A stretch of DNA of 64,000 bases from NCBI GenBank assembly GCA_026389015.1, contig JAPLIR010000024.1, positions 1 to 64,000 of the forward strand, read 5' to 3'. The position numbers were made by a program, and so were the translations under genes. Source of the DNA: Candidatus Dependentiae bacterium (GTDB taxonomy: Bacteria; Babelota; Babeliae; Babelales; Vermiphilaceae). Shown piece after piece: positions 54,057-63,107 of the stretch (position 1 is its first letter; every line of letters starts with the position of its first letter). The notes under the pieces are model-generated. The model had not been told where the DNA came from, ran no database searches, and saw only the letters and a list, made by a program, of their open reading frames with translations.

Positions 54057-54106
54057 ATAGAAAAAATTGCACCTCCTGTGAATCTTATGATCACAGGAGG
54101 TGCAAT
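54057..54106 (-). terminator. trxB terminator
   Basis: Perfect 16-bp arms (ATTGCACCTCCTGTGA and its complement) around nine bases are followed on the minus strand by a T run. Confidence 0.85.
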
Positions 54107-54123
54107 ACTGTATAAGAGGCGTA

Positions 54124-55059
54124 TTATTTATTGAGGAGATGTTCTAGGTATCGTTCTGCATCAAGAGCTGCCATGCAGCCACTACCAGCAGACGTAATAG
54201 CTTGTTTATAGCGGTAATCTTCTGCGTCACCGGCAGCAAATACTCCCGGGACTGAAGTGTTGGTATTGTTGGTCACATTAATATACCCCCATTGATTGAG
54301 GTCTATTTGGCCCTGAAAGGGCGCAGTACCTGGTCTTCCACCTATGGCCAAAAAGGCACCATCGGCGTTCAGGGTTTGAATTTCACCTGTTTTCTGATTA
54401 GTAACCACGGCATGAGTTACGTGATCGCCATTACCTTTAAATTCAGTAACGGTGCTATTGTAGATAATCTTGATGTTAGGATTTTCCAAAACACGCTTTT
54501 GCATGGCTGCAGATGCAGTAAGTTTGTCATGGATATGTACGATAGTTATTTTTTGCGTGAATTTGGTCATGAATGAAGCATCTTCCATGGCTGTATCGCC
54601 ACCACCTACGATGATAATTTCTTTATCTGGATAGAATGCACCATCGCACACCGCGCAGGTAGTTACACCTTTGCCCCAATATTCAGCTTCGCCAGGGCAT
54701 CCTAATTTGTTAGGGATAGCGCCGGTAGCAATAATCACCGCATGGGCTTTTAGTTCTTTGTTGCGATGAGTCCAGAGGGTGAAGGGTTGGCTTGAAAAAT
54801 CTACTTTAACCACTTCTTCAGCCAAGAATGAACTACCAAAATGTTTGGCATGCGCACGCATGTTCATCATTAAGGTTGGCCCAAGGATACTGATGTTTCC
54901 TGGCCAGTTTTCAATATGGGTAGTGCCCATTAATTGTCCGCCTGGAGACTTGCCTTCGAGAATCAAAGGTTTTAAATTTGCACGAGATGCGTAAACGCCA
55001 GCGGTAAGCCCAGCAGGACCAGAACCAATAATAATTAATGGGTGTATTGTATCGTTCAT
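54124..55059 (-). CDS. trxB: Thioredoxin reductase
   Basis: The flavoenzyme reduces thioredoxin with NADPH. The FAD-binding GSGPAGLTAGVYASRA, the redox-active CAVCDG, the NADPH-binding GGGDTAMEDASFMTKF and the C-terminal FAAGDAEDYRYKQAITSAGSG are all present. The 311-residue length is normal. It starts 32 bases after the trigger factor gene ends on the same strand. Confidence 0.95.
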   Translation of the reverse strand: MNDTIHPLIIIGSGPAGLTAGVYASRANLKPLILEGKSPGGQLMGTTHIENWPGNISILGPTLMMNMRAHAKHFGSSFLAEEVVKVDFSSQPFTLWTHRNKELKAHAVIIATGAIPNKLGCPGEAEYWGKGVTTCAVCDGAFYPDKEIIIVGGGDTAMEDASFMTKFTQKITIVHIHDKLTASAAMQKRVLENPNIKIIYNSTVTEFKGNGDHVTHAVVTNQKTGEIQTLNADGAFLAIGGRPGTAPFQGQIDLNQWGYINVTNNTNTSVPGVFAAGDAEDYRYKQAITSAGSGCMAALDAERYLEHLLNK

Positions 55060-55091
55060 GGAGTAATTCTTTTCTTATTAAGGTAAGACAT

Positions 55092-56462
55092 TTATTTTTT
55101 CATCAGATGATAAATTATATGATTTAATGTCTTTTCTCTCAAGTTAAATTGTTTTAATTCTTGTGTTGAGAGTGGGATTTCTTGTCCATGAACTTTTGTT
55201 TCCGGCGCATCAAAATACAAAAAGTCTTTCATGCGCGGACGATTGGTCAAATTGAGATACCCTTTTAAATCGCTATCAGAAACTTCCAGTTCTTCGTGAT
55301 AGGCAAGTTGATTTAAAAATAATGTTTCGCGTAATTGCTTTTCAGCTAACTGACGAATACGTTCTTTAAAATCTTTTTGCATGCGGTAAACGTGATAATC
55401 AGAATTCTGTTTGATGCTGTCGAGTACAACTTCTTGTTGGCGTAATATTAAATAATTAGGAATGACAAAGCGATGTTTAGAGAGCAGTAATTTTAATGAT
55501 TCTTCTGCCATTGAGCGACGCAGCGACAAATCATTACGATATGAAAACACTTCAATAAGTTTTTGATGCATTTCTTTGTTGGTTTTTAATCTAAAATGAC
55601 GTTTGAAAGAGTCTAAGCAGAAAAAGTTATTTTTTAAAATATCGGTGATTTCTATTGAAAAGGTATAGTTGGTATCTATGAGATTGCTGAAATAATCTTG
55701 TAAGCTTTTACTGGTGGTAGTAAAGCAGCTGCCAATAGTTTTATTTAAGAATATGTCATGAAACGTATTGTCGATTTCTTCATCGCCTAATTTGAGCCAC
55801 AAACTTGTGGTATGTGCATTGAATAGAGGTGTGTTGGTGTTATTGAGAAGATTGACTTTGAAATTAACCCAATCGCCAACCGCGAGTGTTGTAAGATCTG
55901 CGTTTTTTAAAAAGCCTTGTTCTTCTTTAACAAACATATCTACTTGTAGATCTAATTCTTTATAGTTTTTACGTTTGGGAGACTTGAATGGCAAATATTT
56001 CCATTCTTGGATGCCAATGGAATCGAACAGTGAAAGTTCAAATTTGAAACGTGCGGGTTGATTGAGCTCCACGGTTACCTCAATAAGACGCGGTTCTCCT
56101 GCAACGAGCAATTTTTTTGTGTGAATTTGTTCTAATAAAAAATCAACCACAAAAAATTTAAACAAAAATTCTTTAATATGTTCAATGAGGTTTACTTTAA
56201 AATTACTCGCAATGTATTCCAAAGGAACTTCGCCTTTATTGAATCCGAAAGCTTGGGTGTATGTTTTTTGTGATAATGAGGCTTCCAGATACAGCGTATT
56301 AATAATAGCCGCTGGAATAATAATACTGGCATGACCGATATGTTCATTTTCGTAACTGAGATCAAAAATCAGTGGTTGGATATTGAGCATGTTCAGACCA
56401 GAATCATGCTGTGAACCGTTTTGGGGATTGTTTTTGAGTGAATTCACTTCATCACCTTTCAC
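55092..56462 (-). CDS. tig: Divergent trigger factor
   Basis: The ribosome-bound chaperone fold can be followed: an N-terminal region with GFNKGEVPLEYIAS (the ribosome-binding loop position), a degenerate FKBP-like domain (LAVGDWVNFKVNLL to LGDEEIDNTFHDIFLNKTIG) and a C-terminal helical part (RFVIPNYLILRQQEVVL). The PPIase active-site residues are not recognisable. The 456 residues are close to the usual 430. The start may be this GTG, or a second GTG at 56447 that has AAAGGTGA in front. Confidence 0.75.
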   Translation of the reverse strand: MKGDEVNSLKNNPQNGSQHDSGLNMLNIQPLIFDLSYENEHIGHASIIIPAAIINTLYLEASLSQKTYTQAFGFNKGEVPLEYIASNFKVNLIEHIKEFLFKFFVVDFLLEQIHTKKLLVAGEPRLIEVTVELNQPARFKFELSLFDSIGIQEWKYLPFKSPKRKNYKELDLQVDMFVKEEQGFLKNADLTTLAVGDWVNFKVNLLNNTNTPLFNAHTTSLWLKLGDEEIDNTFHDIFLNKTIGSCFTTTSKSLQDYFSNLIDTNYTFSIEITDILKNNFFCLDSFKRHFRLKTNKEMHQKLIEVFSYRNDLSLRRSMAEESLKLLLSKHRFVIPNYLILRQQEVVLDSIKQNSDYHVYRMQKDFKERIRQLAEKQLRETLFLNQLAYHEELEVSDSDLKGYLNLTNRPRMKDFLYFDAPETKVHGQEIPLSTQELKQFNLREKTLNHIIYHLMKK

Positions 56463-56560
56463 TAGAATTGATTCCTTTTTGAATCAAACTACCGTGAAAG
56501 AAGAGAGCTTGTCAATTACTCTTTTTTTGTGTTTCTCGTGACTTACGTACTCGTCATTCA

Positions 56561-56600
56561 AAACATGAAGAGTGAACTGTAAAGATTTTTTATTTGCCAA
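56561..56600 (+). repeat. Direct repeat left of the M48-like protease gene
   Basis: AAACATGAAGAGTGAACTGT, then AAAGATTTTTTATTTGCCAA. The second copy is at 57969-58009 with one substitution and one extra T. Confidence 0.8.
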
Positions 56601-56760
56601 GTTTGTGTGATCTGCTCGCGGAGCTCTGAGGGCATTTTTCTAGGGCTTGGTCCCCAGATTAGAGGTCTTTTTTTTTGAATTAATCTCATGGTACAGGCAT
56701 GGAGGGGATCTTCGTAGTGCGACATTATCATAGAAACGCGATAATTGTTTTTTATTCAGA

Positions 56761-56788
56761 TTGGCATTTATTTTTTTATAGTTAGAAT
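56761..56788 (+). promoter_or_regulatory. Promoter of the M48-like gene
   Basis: TTGGCA and TAGAAT are 16 bases apart, about 58 bases before the ATG. The 56601-56760 part shows nothing else that I recognise. Confidence 0.5.
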
Positions 56789-56846
56789 GAACAATAGATG
56801 GTTATATTTTAATTGCATTTTAATAACCCCCCCATTGGAGGTTTTT

Positions 56847-57956
56847 ATGAACAAAAAGAACCTATTTTTAACCCTATTGACAGGCACATTATTGTTGCCG
56901 GTTTTTATGCATACAATGAACCCACAAGAGGAAAATAAGGGAAAAAATGTCCCTAATCAGACGGTTCAGGTAATAAAGCCTTATCAGGCTCCTTTTGAAA
57001 ATTCACGTAAGCAGTTTATCGATAAGCTGAAAGCTATGTCACGGGGTAAAGTTTCGGAAAAATACATTCAGGAGTTGGAAAAAGAAGAAAACAAATTGAT
57101 GGAAGAATTTTTTAAGATAATGAAGTGTAATGCTTCAACATTCAATTGTTGGAAAATGATGTTTAATGACGAATTTTTAGATAACCAGCATGAAGAGGAA
57201 TCTGTACTAAAGAAACAAACGACAGAAAATGATTTATCGACCTGGCGTGAGTGTATTTTATGGATTCAGTCAGCGATGAAAGAGTGCTTTATTGCTTCAG
57301 ATAAAGTTACGATTAATGTAGTCGATGGTTCTGGTGGATCTCCTTTGTCAGCACAACAAAAACATATTACTATTTTTGATCGTGATATGAGGAATCATAT
57401 GAGTGCGCCAGACCGTATTAAAGAAAGAGAAGCAATAATACAGCATACTATACGGCATGAAATTCAACATATTTTGCACGATGACGTATATATTGCGTGG
57501 GTTATGGACAACATGGAGCCTGAAAAAGGTCGCGAAAAAATGCATGATTTATTTGTAAAGAAATTTTCTAGATTTCAAGAAAAGCGAGCAGATATTTTAG
57601 CCGCTCTTATGCATACTGATTATGCAAAGGCAGGATTTGAGAATTTTGCATTGATTGTTCAGAAAAATCAAGCTAATTGGGTTGGGGCATTGAGTACTAC
57701 GGAAAAAGAAAAGTACCTATCTGGCACATTAAAAATGCCGGTTGTACCAGAAAGTACCCATCCAAGTATGGAAAAACGCGCTGAATATTTACAACAATTG
57801 CATAAAGAAATGGTTGAAGAATTAAGTGTGAAAAAAACTGATAGCGTTGCGGTATGCCCGGCGCAGTTTATGGATCTTATTGCAGAGTATGCAGGTATGC
57901 ATCTAGGTGGAGGAGCAGCGGCGGCAGGTGCAGGAGTTGCTCATAAAAAGATTTAA
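56847..57956 (+). CDS. Exported zinc metalloprotease, M48-like
   Basis: The 369-residue protein has a signal peptide (about 1-23) and then helical text, the zinc site HEIQH (204-208), a downstream acidic ligand in EKRAD (245-249) and THPSMEKR (304-311). HExxH, ExxAD-type glutamate and THP-R are the M48 pattern (HtpX, BepA). It lacks membrane helices other than the signal. The C-terminus is Gly/Ala-rich. TGGAGG lies seven bases before ATG; an upstream TTG-type start would add 34 atypical residues. It is flanked by 40-base direct repeats. A role on envelope or host proteins is inference. Confidence 0.8.
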   Translation: MNKKNLFLTLLTGTLLLPVFMHTMNPQEENKGKNVPNQTVQVIKPYQAPFENSRKQFIDKLKAMSRGKVSEKYIQELEKEENKLMEEFFKIMKCNASTFNCWKMMFNDEFLDNQHEEESVLKKQTTENDLSTWRECILWIQSAMKECFIASDKVTINVVDGSGGSPLSAQQKHITIFDRDMRNHMSAPDRIKEREAIIQHTIRHEIQHILHDDVYIAWVMDNMEPEKGREKMHDLFVKKFSRFQEKRADILAALMHTDYAKAGFENFALIVQKNQANWVGALSTTEKEKYLSGTLKMPVVPESTHPSMEKRAEYLQQLHKEMVEELSVKKTDSVAVCPAQFMDLIAEYAGMHLGGGAAAAGAGVAHKKI

Positions 57957-57968
57957 ATTAAATATTGC

Positions 57969-58009
57969 AAACATGAAGAGTGAACTATAAAGATTTTTTT
58001 ATTTGCCAA
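57969..58009 (+). repeat. Direct repeat right of the M48-like protease gene
   Basis: Second copy of the repeat at 56561-56600, beginning 12 bases after the stop codon. Confidence 0.8.
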
Positions 58010-58344
58010 ATACTGAGGTTGGCCTGCCAGTTTTAGCTTGCCGAGTTTAAAATAGTGATCTTTAAAAGATCACCAGACCCGGATAAGCGTCCTTCGATAC
58101 GATTCTCTCAGAGAAGCACTTCCGTCGTCGCCTCTGGCTATGCCGGACACGTAGGATGAGTGATAAAGGGATTTTTATTTATTTATATACCAAATTATAC
58201 TTTAACATAAAACATAATTTTAGTAGCAGTTTGTTAGATTTGAATTGTTGGGTATTTCGAATAAGCCCAGCCTGCGTTAAAACTTCGGCGGGCAACCTTC
58301 GCTTTGGCGATACATATTTAATGAGTAAAAGATTCATGCCGTGA
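58010..58344. other. Non-coding stretch with diverged repeats
   Basis: No supported gene. It holds AGTGATCTTTAAAAGATCACC (an inverted repeat split as GTGATCTTT and AAAGATCAC), GACCCGGATAAGCGTCC and GCGGGCAACCTTCGCTTTGG, which resemble dispersed repeat families of the window. Confidence 0.45.
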
Positions 58345-58383
58345 TGGCCGCGCCAACCGTAGCTCTGTAAGAGCGAAGGTTGG
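58345..58383 (-). repeat. tRNA-abutting palindrome with GGCGCGGCCA tail, copy after tRNA-Leu
   Basis: On the minus strand CCAACC and GGTTGG form the outer arms and CTCT and AGAG inner ones, followed by CGCGGCCA. The first CCA of the arm is at the place of the tRNA CCA end. Confidence 0.7.
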
Positions 58384-58467
58384 TGCGAGAGAAGGGACTC
58401 GAACCCCCACGTTCTTTCGAACGCTGGAACCTAAATCCAGTGCGTCTACCAGTTTCGCCACTCTCGC
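58381..58467 (-). tRNA. tRNA-Leu (anticodon TAG)
   Basis: Acceptor arms GCGAGAG and CTCTCGC, an anticodon loop TTTAGGT giving TAG, a long variable arm (CGTTCGAAAGAACG) and a T arm GGGGG-TTCGAGT-CCCTT support type II tRNA-Leu. A CCA is present after the discriminator A, shared with the palindrome. Confidence 0.92.
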
Positions 58468-58519
58468 GCCGTATATTTTAAAGTTTCGTTATTTATCTTT
58501 GCTTGCCGATGTTTGTCTT

Positions 58520-58558
58520 GGCCGCGCCAACCGTAGCTCTGTAAGAAGCGAAGGTTGG
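58520..58558 (-). repeat. tRNA-abutting palindrome with GGCGCGGCCA tail, copy after tRNA-Lys
   Basis: Nearly identical to the copy after tRNA-Leu: CCAACC and GGTTGG arms, then CGCGGCCA. The first arm again gives the CCA of the tRNA. Confidence 0.7.
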
Positions 58559-58631
58559 TGGGCTGCGATGGAATCGAACCATCAACCCACAGATTAAGAG
58601 TCTGTTGCTCTACCAATTGAGCTAGCAGCCC
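58556..58631 (-). tRNA. tRNA-Lys (anticodon CTT)
   Basis: Acceptor arms GGGCTGC and GCAGCCC, D arm with GCTCAATTGGTAGAGC, anticodon loop CTCTTAA giving CTT, T arm with GGTTCGATTCC. Discriminator A is followed by CCA, shared with the palindrome. Confidence 0.92.
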
Positions 58632-58791
58632 AAATTTCTATATCAAAGATAAAAATAGTTTAGCAAATAACATAAGAAAATAAAGCGTTATTTAAAAATA
58701 ATATCAATTATTGTCTTGTTACCTAATAACCCTTCAAGTTCGCGCCTAAATCGGCGCTACCTTCAGGAAGGTCGGCAACGTTTTTGCCGAC

Positions 58792-59385
58792 TTAAACGCT
58801 CTTAATATCTTTTTCTTTAGCTGCTGCTTTCTTCTCAGCTTGCTCAATATAGGTGTCAGTTACTTTTTGTAACACATCACCCAAGCGGCTGAAGAAGTTT
58901 TCTGAAATTTCTTTGTCTTTTTTTGCATCACGCAAAAGATTGTTAAAGTCTTTGCGAATGTTACGCACAGCAACTCTGCATTCTTCTAACTTTTTGCCTA
59001 AAACTTTTGCTAAATCATCGCGACGAGCGCTGCTGATTTCAGGTAGCTGTAAACGAATAACGGCACCGTCGTTAGCTGGCGATATACCAATATTAGAAGC
59101 TTTAAGTGCTTTTTCGATGTCACCAATAATAGCAGCATCCCAAGGTTGAATCACAATATTACGTGCATCAGGAGCGCTGAGTGCAGCAAGATTTTTGAGT
59201 GGCATAGGGTTTTGGCCATAGGTAGAGATTTGAATATCTTCGATAAGCGAAGTATGTGCTCTGCCGGTGCGAATTTTAGCTAGTTCACCATCGAAATGCT
59301 TGAGAGGTTTTTCCATCTCAAGTTTCATAGGAGTTTCAAAGCTTTTTATATCATTTTCTACTAATACTATATCTTTTATATTCAT
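58792..59385 (-). CDS. frr: Ribosome recycling factor
   Basis: RRF splits post-termination ribosomes with EF-G. KIRTGRAHTSLIEDIQISTYG, split as RTGRAHTSLIED and ISTYG, and VIRLQLPEISSARRDDLAK are family signatures. At 197 residues it is about 12 longer than usual at the N-terminus. It is the last gene of tsf-pyrH-frr. Small hairpins (GTCGGCAAAAACGTTGCCGA) lie after the stop, but without a T run. Confidence 0.94.
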   Translation of the reverse strand: MNIKDIVLVENDIKSFETPMKLEMEKPLKHFDGELAKIRTGRAHTSLIEDIQISTYGQNPMPLKNLAALSAPDARNIVIQPWDAAIIGDIEKALKASNIGISPANDGAVIRLQLPEISSARRDDLAKVLGKKLEECRVAVRNIRKDFNNLLRDAKKDKEISENFFSRLGDVLQKVTDTYIEQAEKKAAAKEKDIKSV

Positions 59386-59400
59386 AGATGATTCCTACGG

Positions 59401-60108
59401 TTAATAGATGACACTACCAAAATCTTGGTTGTTTGTTGCTTGCAAAAGTGCATCGGGGGTAAAAATATTAAAAACTCTTATTGTCTGATTATGCTGTTGT
59501 GCAAGAGCAAAGGCGGTAGCATCCATAATGCCTAATCTTTTTTGCAGTGCATCGGCATACGAAACTTTTTTTAAAAGTTGTGCATGAGCAACGGTGCGTG
59601 GATTAGCATCATAAACACCATCGATGTTTGTTCCCTTCCAAATAGCTGCAGCGTTAATTTGTAGGCTGCGCAATACCGCATTAGTGTCGGTAGTAAAAAA
59701 AGGATTGCCTGTTCCACCGGTAAACACCAAGGTGTGATCTTTATGGAGCGCATTTTCAATGGTTTGTTGGGAAATTGGTGTGCCAACTTCTGGGCACGAA
59801 ATCGCGCACAAAAGCGATGTTGGCATATCCTGTTGCTCGAGCAGATCTTTTAAAATCAAGCCGTTCATCATCGTGGCAAGCATGCCAACCTGATGGCCAA
59901 CAGGAGCAGTCATTCCCAGAGCAGTACCTTGAATGTTGCCTCTAAAAAAATTGCCACCTCCAACGACTATACCAAATTGATGTGTTGCGCGTAATGTCTT
60001 TATTTGTTCAATAAGGGCATTAATGTTGGCAGCATCGAGTGATTTTTTATCAGAAGATAAAAATATTTCACCGGTTAATTTGAGTAAAATGCGTTGTTTA
60101 GTATGCAT
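59401..60108 (-). CDS. pyrH: Uridylate (UMP) kinase
   Basis: The amino-acid-kinase-family enzyme makes UDP from UMP. LLKLTGEIF, VVGGGNFFRG and VFTGGTGNPFFTTDTNAVLR are the nucleotide- and UMP-binding signatures. The 235-residue length is typical. It lies 15 bases before frr and 27 after tsf on the minus strand. Confidence 0.94.
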   Translation of the reverse strand: MHTKQRILLKLTGEIFLSSDKKSLDAANINALIEQIKTLRATHQFGIVVGGGNFFRGNIQGTALGMTAPVGHQVGMLATMMNGLILKDLLEQQDMPTSLLCAISCPEVGTPISQQTIENALHKDHTLVFTGGTGNPFFTTDTNAVLRSLQINAAAIWKGTNIDGVYDANPRTVAHAQLLKKVSYADALQKRLGIMDATAFALAQQHNQTIRVFNIFTPDALLQATNNQDFGSVIY

Positions 60109-60135
60109 AAGCGGCTGCTTTTCCTTAGTTTTGGT

Positions 60136-60735
60136 TTAACTAGCGCTGATGTCGTAACGAGCAAAGCGTTTAATCTTAATGCTTTCGCCGGTCTTTGCCA
60201 TAAGGTCTTTGAGAACGTCGTCAACAGTGAGTTGGTCGTTTTTAACAAAAGCTTGGTTTAGTAGGCAAATGTCAGAGTACATTTTTTGAACTTTGCCTTC
60301 AAGAATTTGGTTAATGATTTTTTCAGGCTTGCCAGAATCAGCTAATTGCTTGTGCAATATGTCCTTTTCGTGTTCCATGAATTTAGAATCAACTTGGTCT
60401 GGAGAAAGGAACAATGGCTTTAATGCAGCGATATGCATACAAACATCTTGAGCGAATTGTTTAATATCGGGAGTGTTTGCTACAAAGTCGGTTTCGCAAT
60501 TGATTTCGATGAGAACACCAACGCGGCTTCCTGGGTGAATGTAAGCATGCACAAGGCCTTCAGCGGTTGCTTTGTCAGCGCGGTTAAGGGCAACTGCAGC
60601 ACCTTTTTTACGTAAGAATACAACGGCTGCTTCAACATCGCCATTGCTTTCTTCTAATGCTTTTTTGCAGTCCATCATGCCGATGCCAGTTTTGTCTCGA
60701 AGTTGTTGAATAAGACTCATGTCAATTTTAGCCAC
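60136..60735 (-). CDS. tsf: Elongation factor Ts
   Basis: EF-Ts recharges EF-Tu with GTP. It has LRDKTGIGMMDCKKALEES, LRKKGAA and VLIEINCETDFVA, the EF-Ts signatures. At 199 residues it is of the short form with one core subdomain reduced. The start is a GTG with AGGAGT in front. It is apart from rpsB, its usual operon partner. Confidence 0.94.
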   Translation of the reverse strand: MAKIDMSLIQQLRDKTGIGMMDCKKALEESNGDVEAAVVFLRKKGAAVALNRADKATAEGLVHAYIHPGSRVGVLIEINCETDFVANTPDIKQFAQDVCMHIAALKPLFLSPDQVDSKFMEHEKDILHKQLADSGKPEKIINQILEGKVQKMYSDICLLNQAFVKNDQLTVDDVLKDLMAKTGESIKIKRFARYDISAS

Positions 60736-60842
60736 AATGACTCCTGAATGTAGATAGGGGGTTATAATTCGTTATTTATTACCTTTAAGTGTGCCATATT
60801 TGGCGTTTTTTTCAATGCCTGCTTATTTATAGGAGCGGCATA

Positions 60843-62495
60843 TTACATTTTTTCTGGTTGTGACACTTCCAATAATTTGAGCACGGTTGCCATAGTAGTT
60901 CTTACTAAGATTGTTAAAAATAGTCTACCGCGGCTTTGTTCTAAATGCTCAAGATCGATCACTCTGTTTTTAGCATAATAAGCATGGAAGTTCTGCGCTA
61001 GCTCAAGGATATAGTGGGTGAGCAAGTGCGTCTGATGGTTTGTGCTAATAGTCTCGAGCATGCTTTTGAGGGATGTTATTTTGAGCAGCAAAAGAGCTTC
61101 GTTGGTTCCCAAATACTTGGCGTCAGCCTCGGTAATGTTGGCAAGTTCGCTGATTTCTGCAGCTTTGGCAATAATGCTGCCGGTTCTCACGTAGGCATAT
61201 TGCACATAATAGACCGGATTTTCTTCGGTTTTTTTAAGCGCAAGATCAATATCAAATTCCAATTGTGCATCAGCTTTTCTGTTAAGATAGAAAAATCTGG
61301 CAACGTCTGCGCCAACAACGGCGATGACATCTTCAAGGGTGACAATATTGCCTGCACGCTTTGACATGCGCACCACTTGGCCACTGGCTTTCATTTTCAC
61401 CAGCTGATAGAGGATGACGTCCAGCGTTTGAGGCCCAAGGTCAAGGGCTTGTAGGAGGCCTTGTAATCGTGTGACATAGCTGTGGTGGTCGTGCCCCAGA
61501 ACCATTAAGAGATGGTCTGCGCCACGATCGATTTTGTTTTTCATGTAGGCTATGTCGGCTGCAACATAGGTCATTTCGCCGTCAGATTTTTTCAGTACAC
61601 GGTCTTTATCGTCGCCAAAGGTAGTCGAGCGGAACCAGAGTGCGCCATCTTGTTCGTACAGGTGGCCTTTTTCTCTCAAGTCTTCAATTGCGCGGTCGAT
61701 AGCGCCACTTTCGTGCAAAGTTTTTTCCGAAAACCATACATCAAAGCTTATGCGATATTCTGCAAGAGTATGTTTGATCTGTTCAAGCATATGGTTTTTT
61801 GCATAGGTTTGGAAAAACTCATCAGATTCTTGTAATGCAGTGGTGCCTTTTTCGGCTAGGCATGTTTTTGCGAGCTCGAGCAAATATTCACCGTGGTAGG
61901 CTTCTTCTGGCAGGGTCGCTTCGAGTCCGGCTGCTTGTTGGCAACGGATTTTGAATGATTTTCCCAATTTGACTATTTGTGCGCCGGCGTCATTGATATA
62001 AAATTCGCGGATTGCTTTGTGACCGATGAAGTTGAGGACATTGCCAAGGGTACTGCCAATAATGCCGCCTCTGCCATGCCCAAAGTGTAAAGGGCCTGTT
62101 GGGTTGGCGCTGACAAATTCGAGATTAAAAACCTTTTTAGGAACGGATGGGTCGAGTTTAAAGAATGATTCTTGTTCCGTGAATATATTGTGTGCAAGGT
62201 CGGTAAACGCTTTTTGTGTTAAAAAAAAGTTAAGAAATCCAGGGCCAGCAATTTCAATTTTTTCAACAGCAGGGTGTTTGAATTCTTGGACGATTTGTTG
62301 AGCGATTTCGCGTGGTGATTTGCCAATTTTTTTAGCCAAGATCATAGCGGTATTGGCATTCAGGTGGCCGAAATCCTGTTTTTGTTCGTCGGTATTAATA
62401 GTGCAGGTTCCTTGTGCTAGAACTGCTTTTTCGACGTTGAAGGTGTTTGTTAAATAGGTGGTAAACGAGTGTTCAATTTGTTTGATTATATTCAT
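60843..62495 (-). CDS. argS: Arginyl-tRNA synthetase
   Basis: The class I enzyme charges tRNA-Arg. The HIGH-type motif reads NPTGPLHFGHGRGG, the KMSKS-type motif VRMSKRAGN, and the C-terminal anticodon-binding domain has YVQYAYVRTGSI. The N-terminal Add-1 domain is present. Length 550 is typical. AAAGG lies before the ATG. Confidence 0.95.
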   Translation of the reverse strand: MNIIKQIEHSFTTYLTNTFNVEKAVLAQGTCTINTDEQKQDFGHLNANTAMILAKKIGKSPREIAQQIVQEFKHPAVEKIEIAGPGFLNFFLTQKAFTDLAHNIFTEQESFFKLDPSVPKKVFNLEFVSANPTGPLHFGHGRGGIIGSTLGNVLNFIGHKAIREFYINDAGAQIVKLGKSFKIRCQQAAGLEATLPEEAYHGEYLLELAKTCLAEKGTTALQESDEFFQTYAKNHMLEQIKHTLAEYRISFDVWFSEKTLHESGAIDRAIEDLREKGHLYEQDGALWFRSTTFGDDKDRVLKKSDGEMTYVAADIAYMKNKIDRGADHLLMVLGHDHHSYVTRLQGLLQALDLGPQTLDVILYQLVKMKASGQVVRMSKRAGNIVTLEDVIAVVGADVARFFYLNRKADAQLEFDIDLALKKTEENPVYYVQYAYVRTGSIIAKAAEISELANITEADAKYLGTNEALLLLKITSLKSMLETISTNHQTHLLTHYILELAQNFHAYYAKNRVIDLEHLEQSRGRLFLTILVRTTMATVLKLLEVSQPEKM

Positions 62496-62613
62496 GGTGA
62501 TTGCCTTTAGAAAATTTTATAGCTTTTTTCTAAAATCTACCAAAGATTAGGAAGATTGTCATGGGCAATGCAAAACGCATTATTGTTTGTCGGTAATAAT
62601 GCGTTTTGTGTTG

Positions 62614-63003
62614 GAGCAAAGTGATAAATTCCTATTAAAAGGCAAAGTGAAAACTTTCGCTAAAAATATTTGAATGAATATTGAGAAAGTTATAATCCAG
62701 TAACACTTGTCCTCGAAGCATTGTTACTGTTTCTGAGCATTTTGATGGAAGCGTTAAGCTTTCTATGAGAGGGGTGGCGCTTTCCTTTTCTGAGATTAAC
62801 CTACGGCCAGCCAAACCCAAACCTCCAGCTAAGATATACAAAGATCAAAAACCGCGCCAAGTACATGCCAATAGTCGTCGTTGGGTAAGTGGCATAATAC
62901 CTAGACCTTTGACCCCCGATGAACTCAGGAGGGACAAGCTATGATGTATAGTCAAAAACCGGAACTTTTTACTTTGCTCAAAACCGGAAGTTTTCACTTT
63001 GTC
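62614..63003 (+). mobile_element. Internally deleted insertion sequence with ISNCY-like transposase remnant
   Basis: Both ends hold two related sub-units in inverted orientation: left GAGCAAAGTGATAAATTCC and GGCAAAGTGAAAACTTTCGC, right (complement) GACAAAGTGAAAACTTCCGG and GAGCAAAGTAAAAAGTTCCG. Inside, a plus-strand frame from about 62700 reads VTVSEHFDGSVKLSMRGV and then SRRWVSGIIPRPLTPDEL to a stop at 62944. The EHFDGS-type end resembles the C-terminus of ISNCY-family transposases. Catalytic parts are missing, so it cannot move by itself. No other gene is seen in 62496-63107. Confidence 0.65.
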
Positions 63004-63107
63004 TTGACAACTTTTTTATCTTTTGTTGATTTTGCTACCATTAATAAAGTATTCTATTAGTAATTACTAATAATGAAGATGATTGTATAACCAAAGAAGG
63101 AGAAGAT

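Noticed and set aside
62635-62841. Minus-strand frame in the deleted insertion sequence
   Set aside because: It is antisense to the transposase remnant and includes an element end.
63004-63032. Complete promoter at the right edge of the insertion sequence
   Set aside because: TTGACA is present but the place 17 bases on reads TGATTT, a poor -10; only the -35 is noted.
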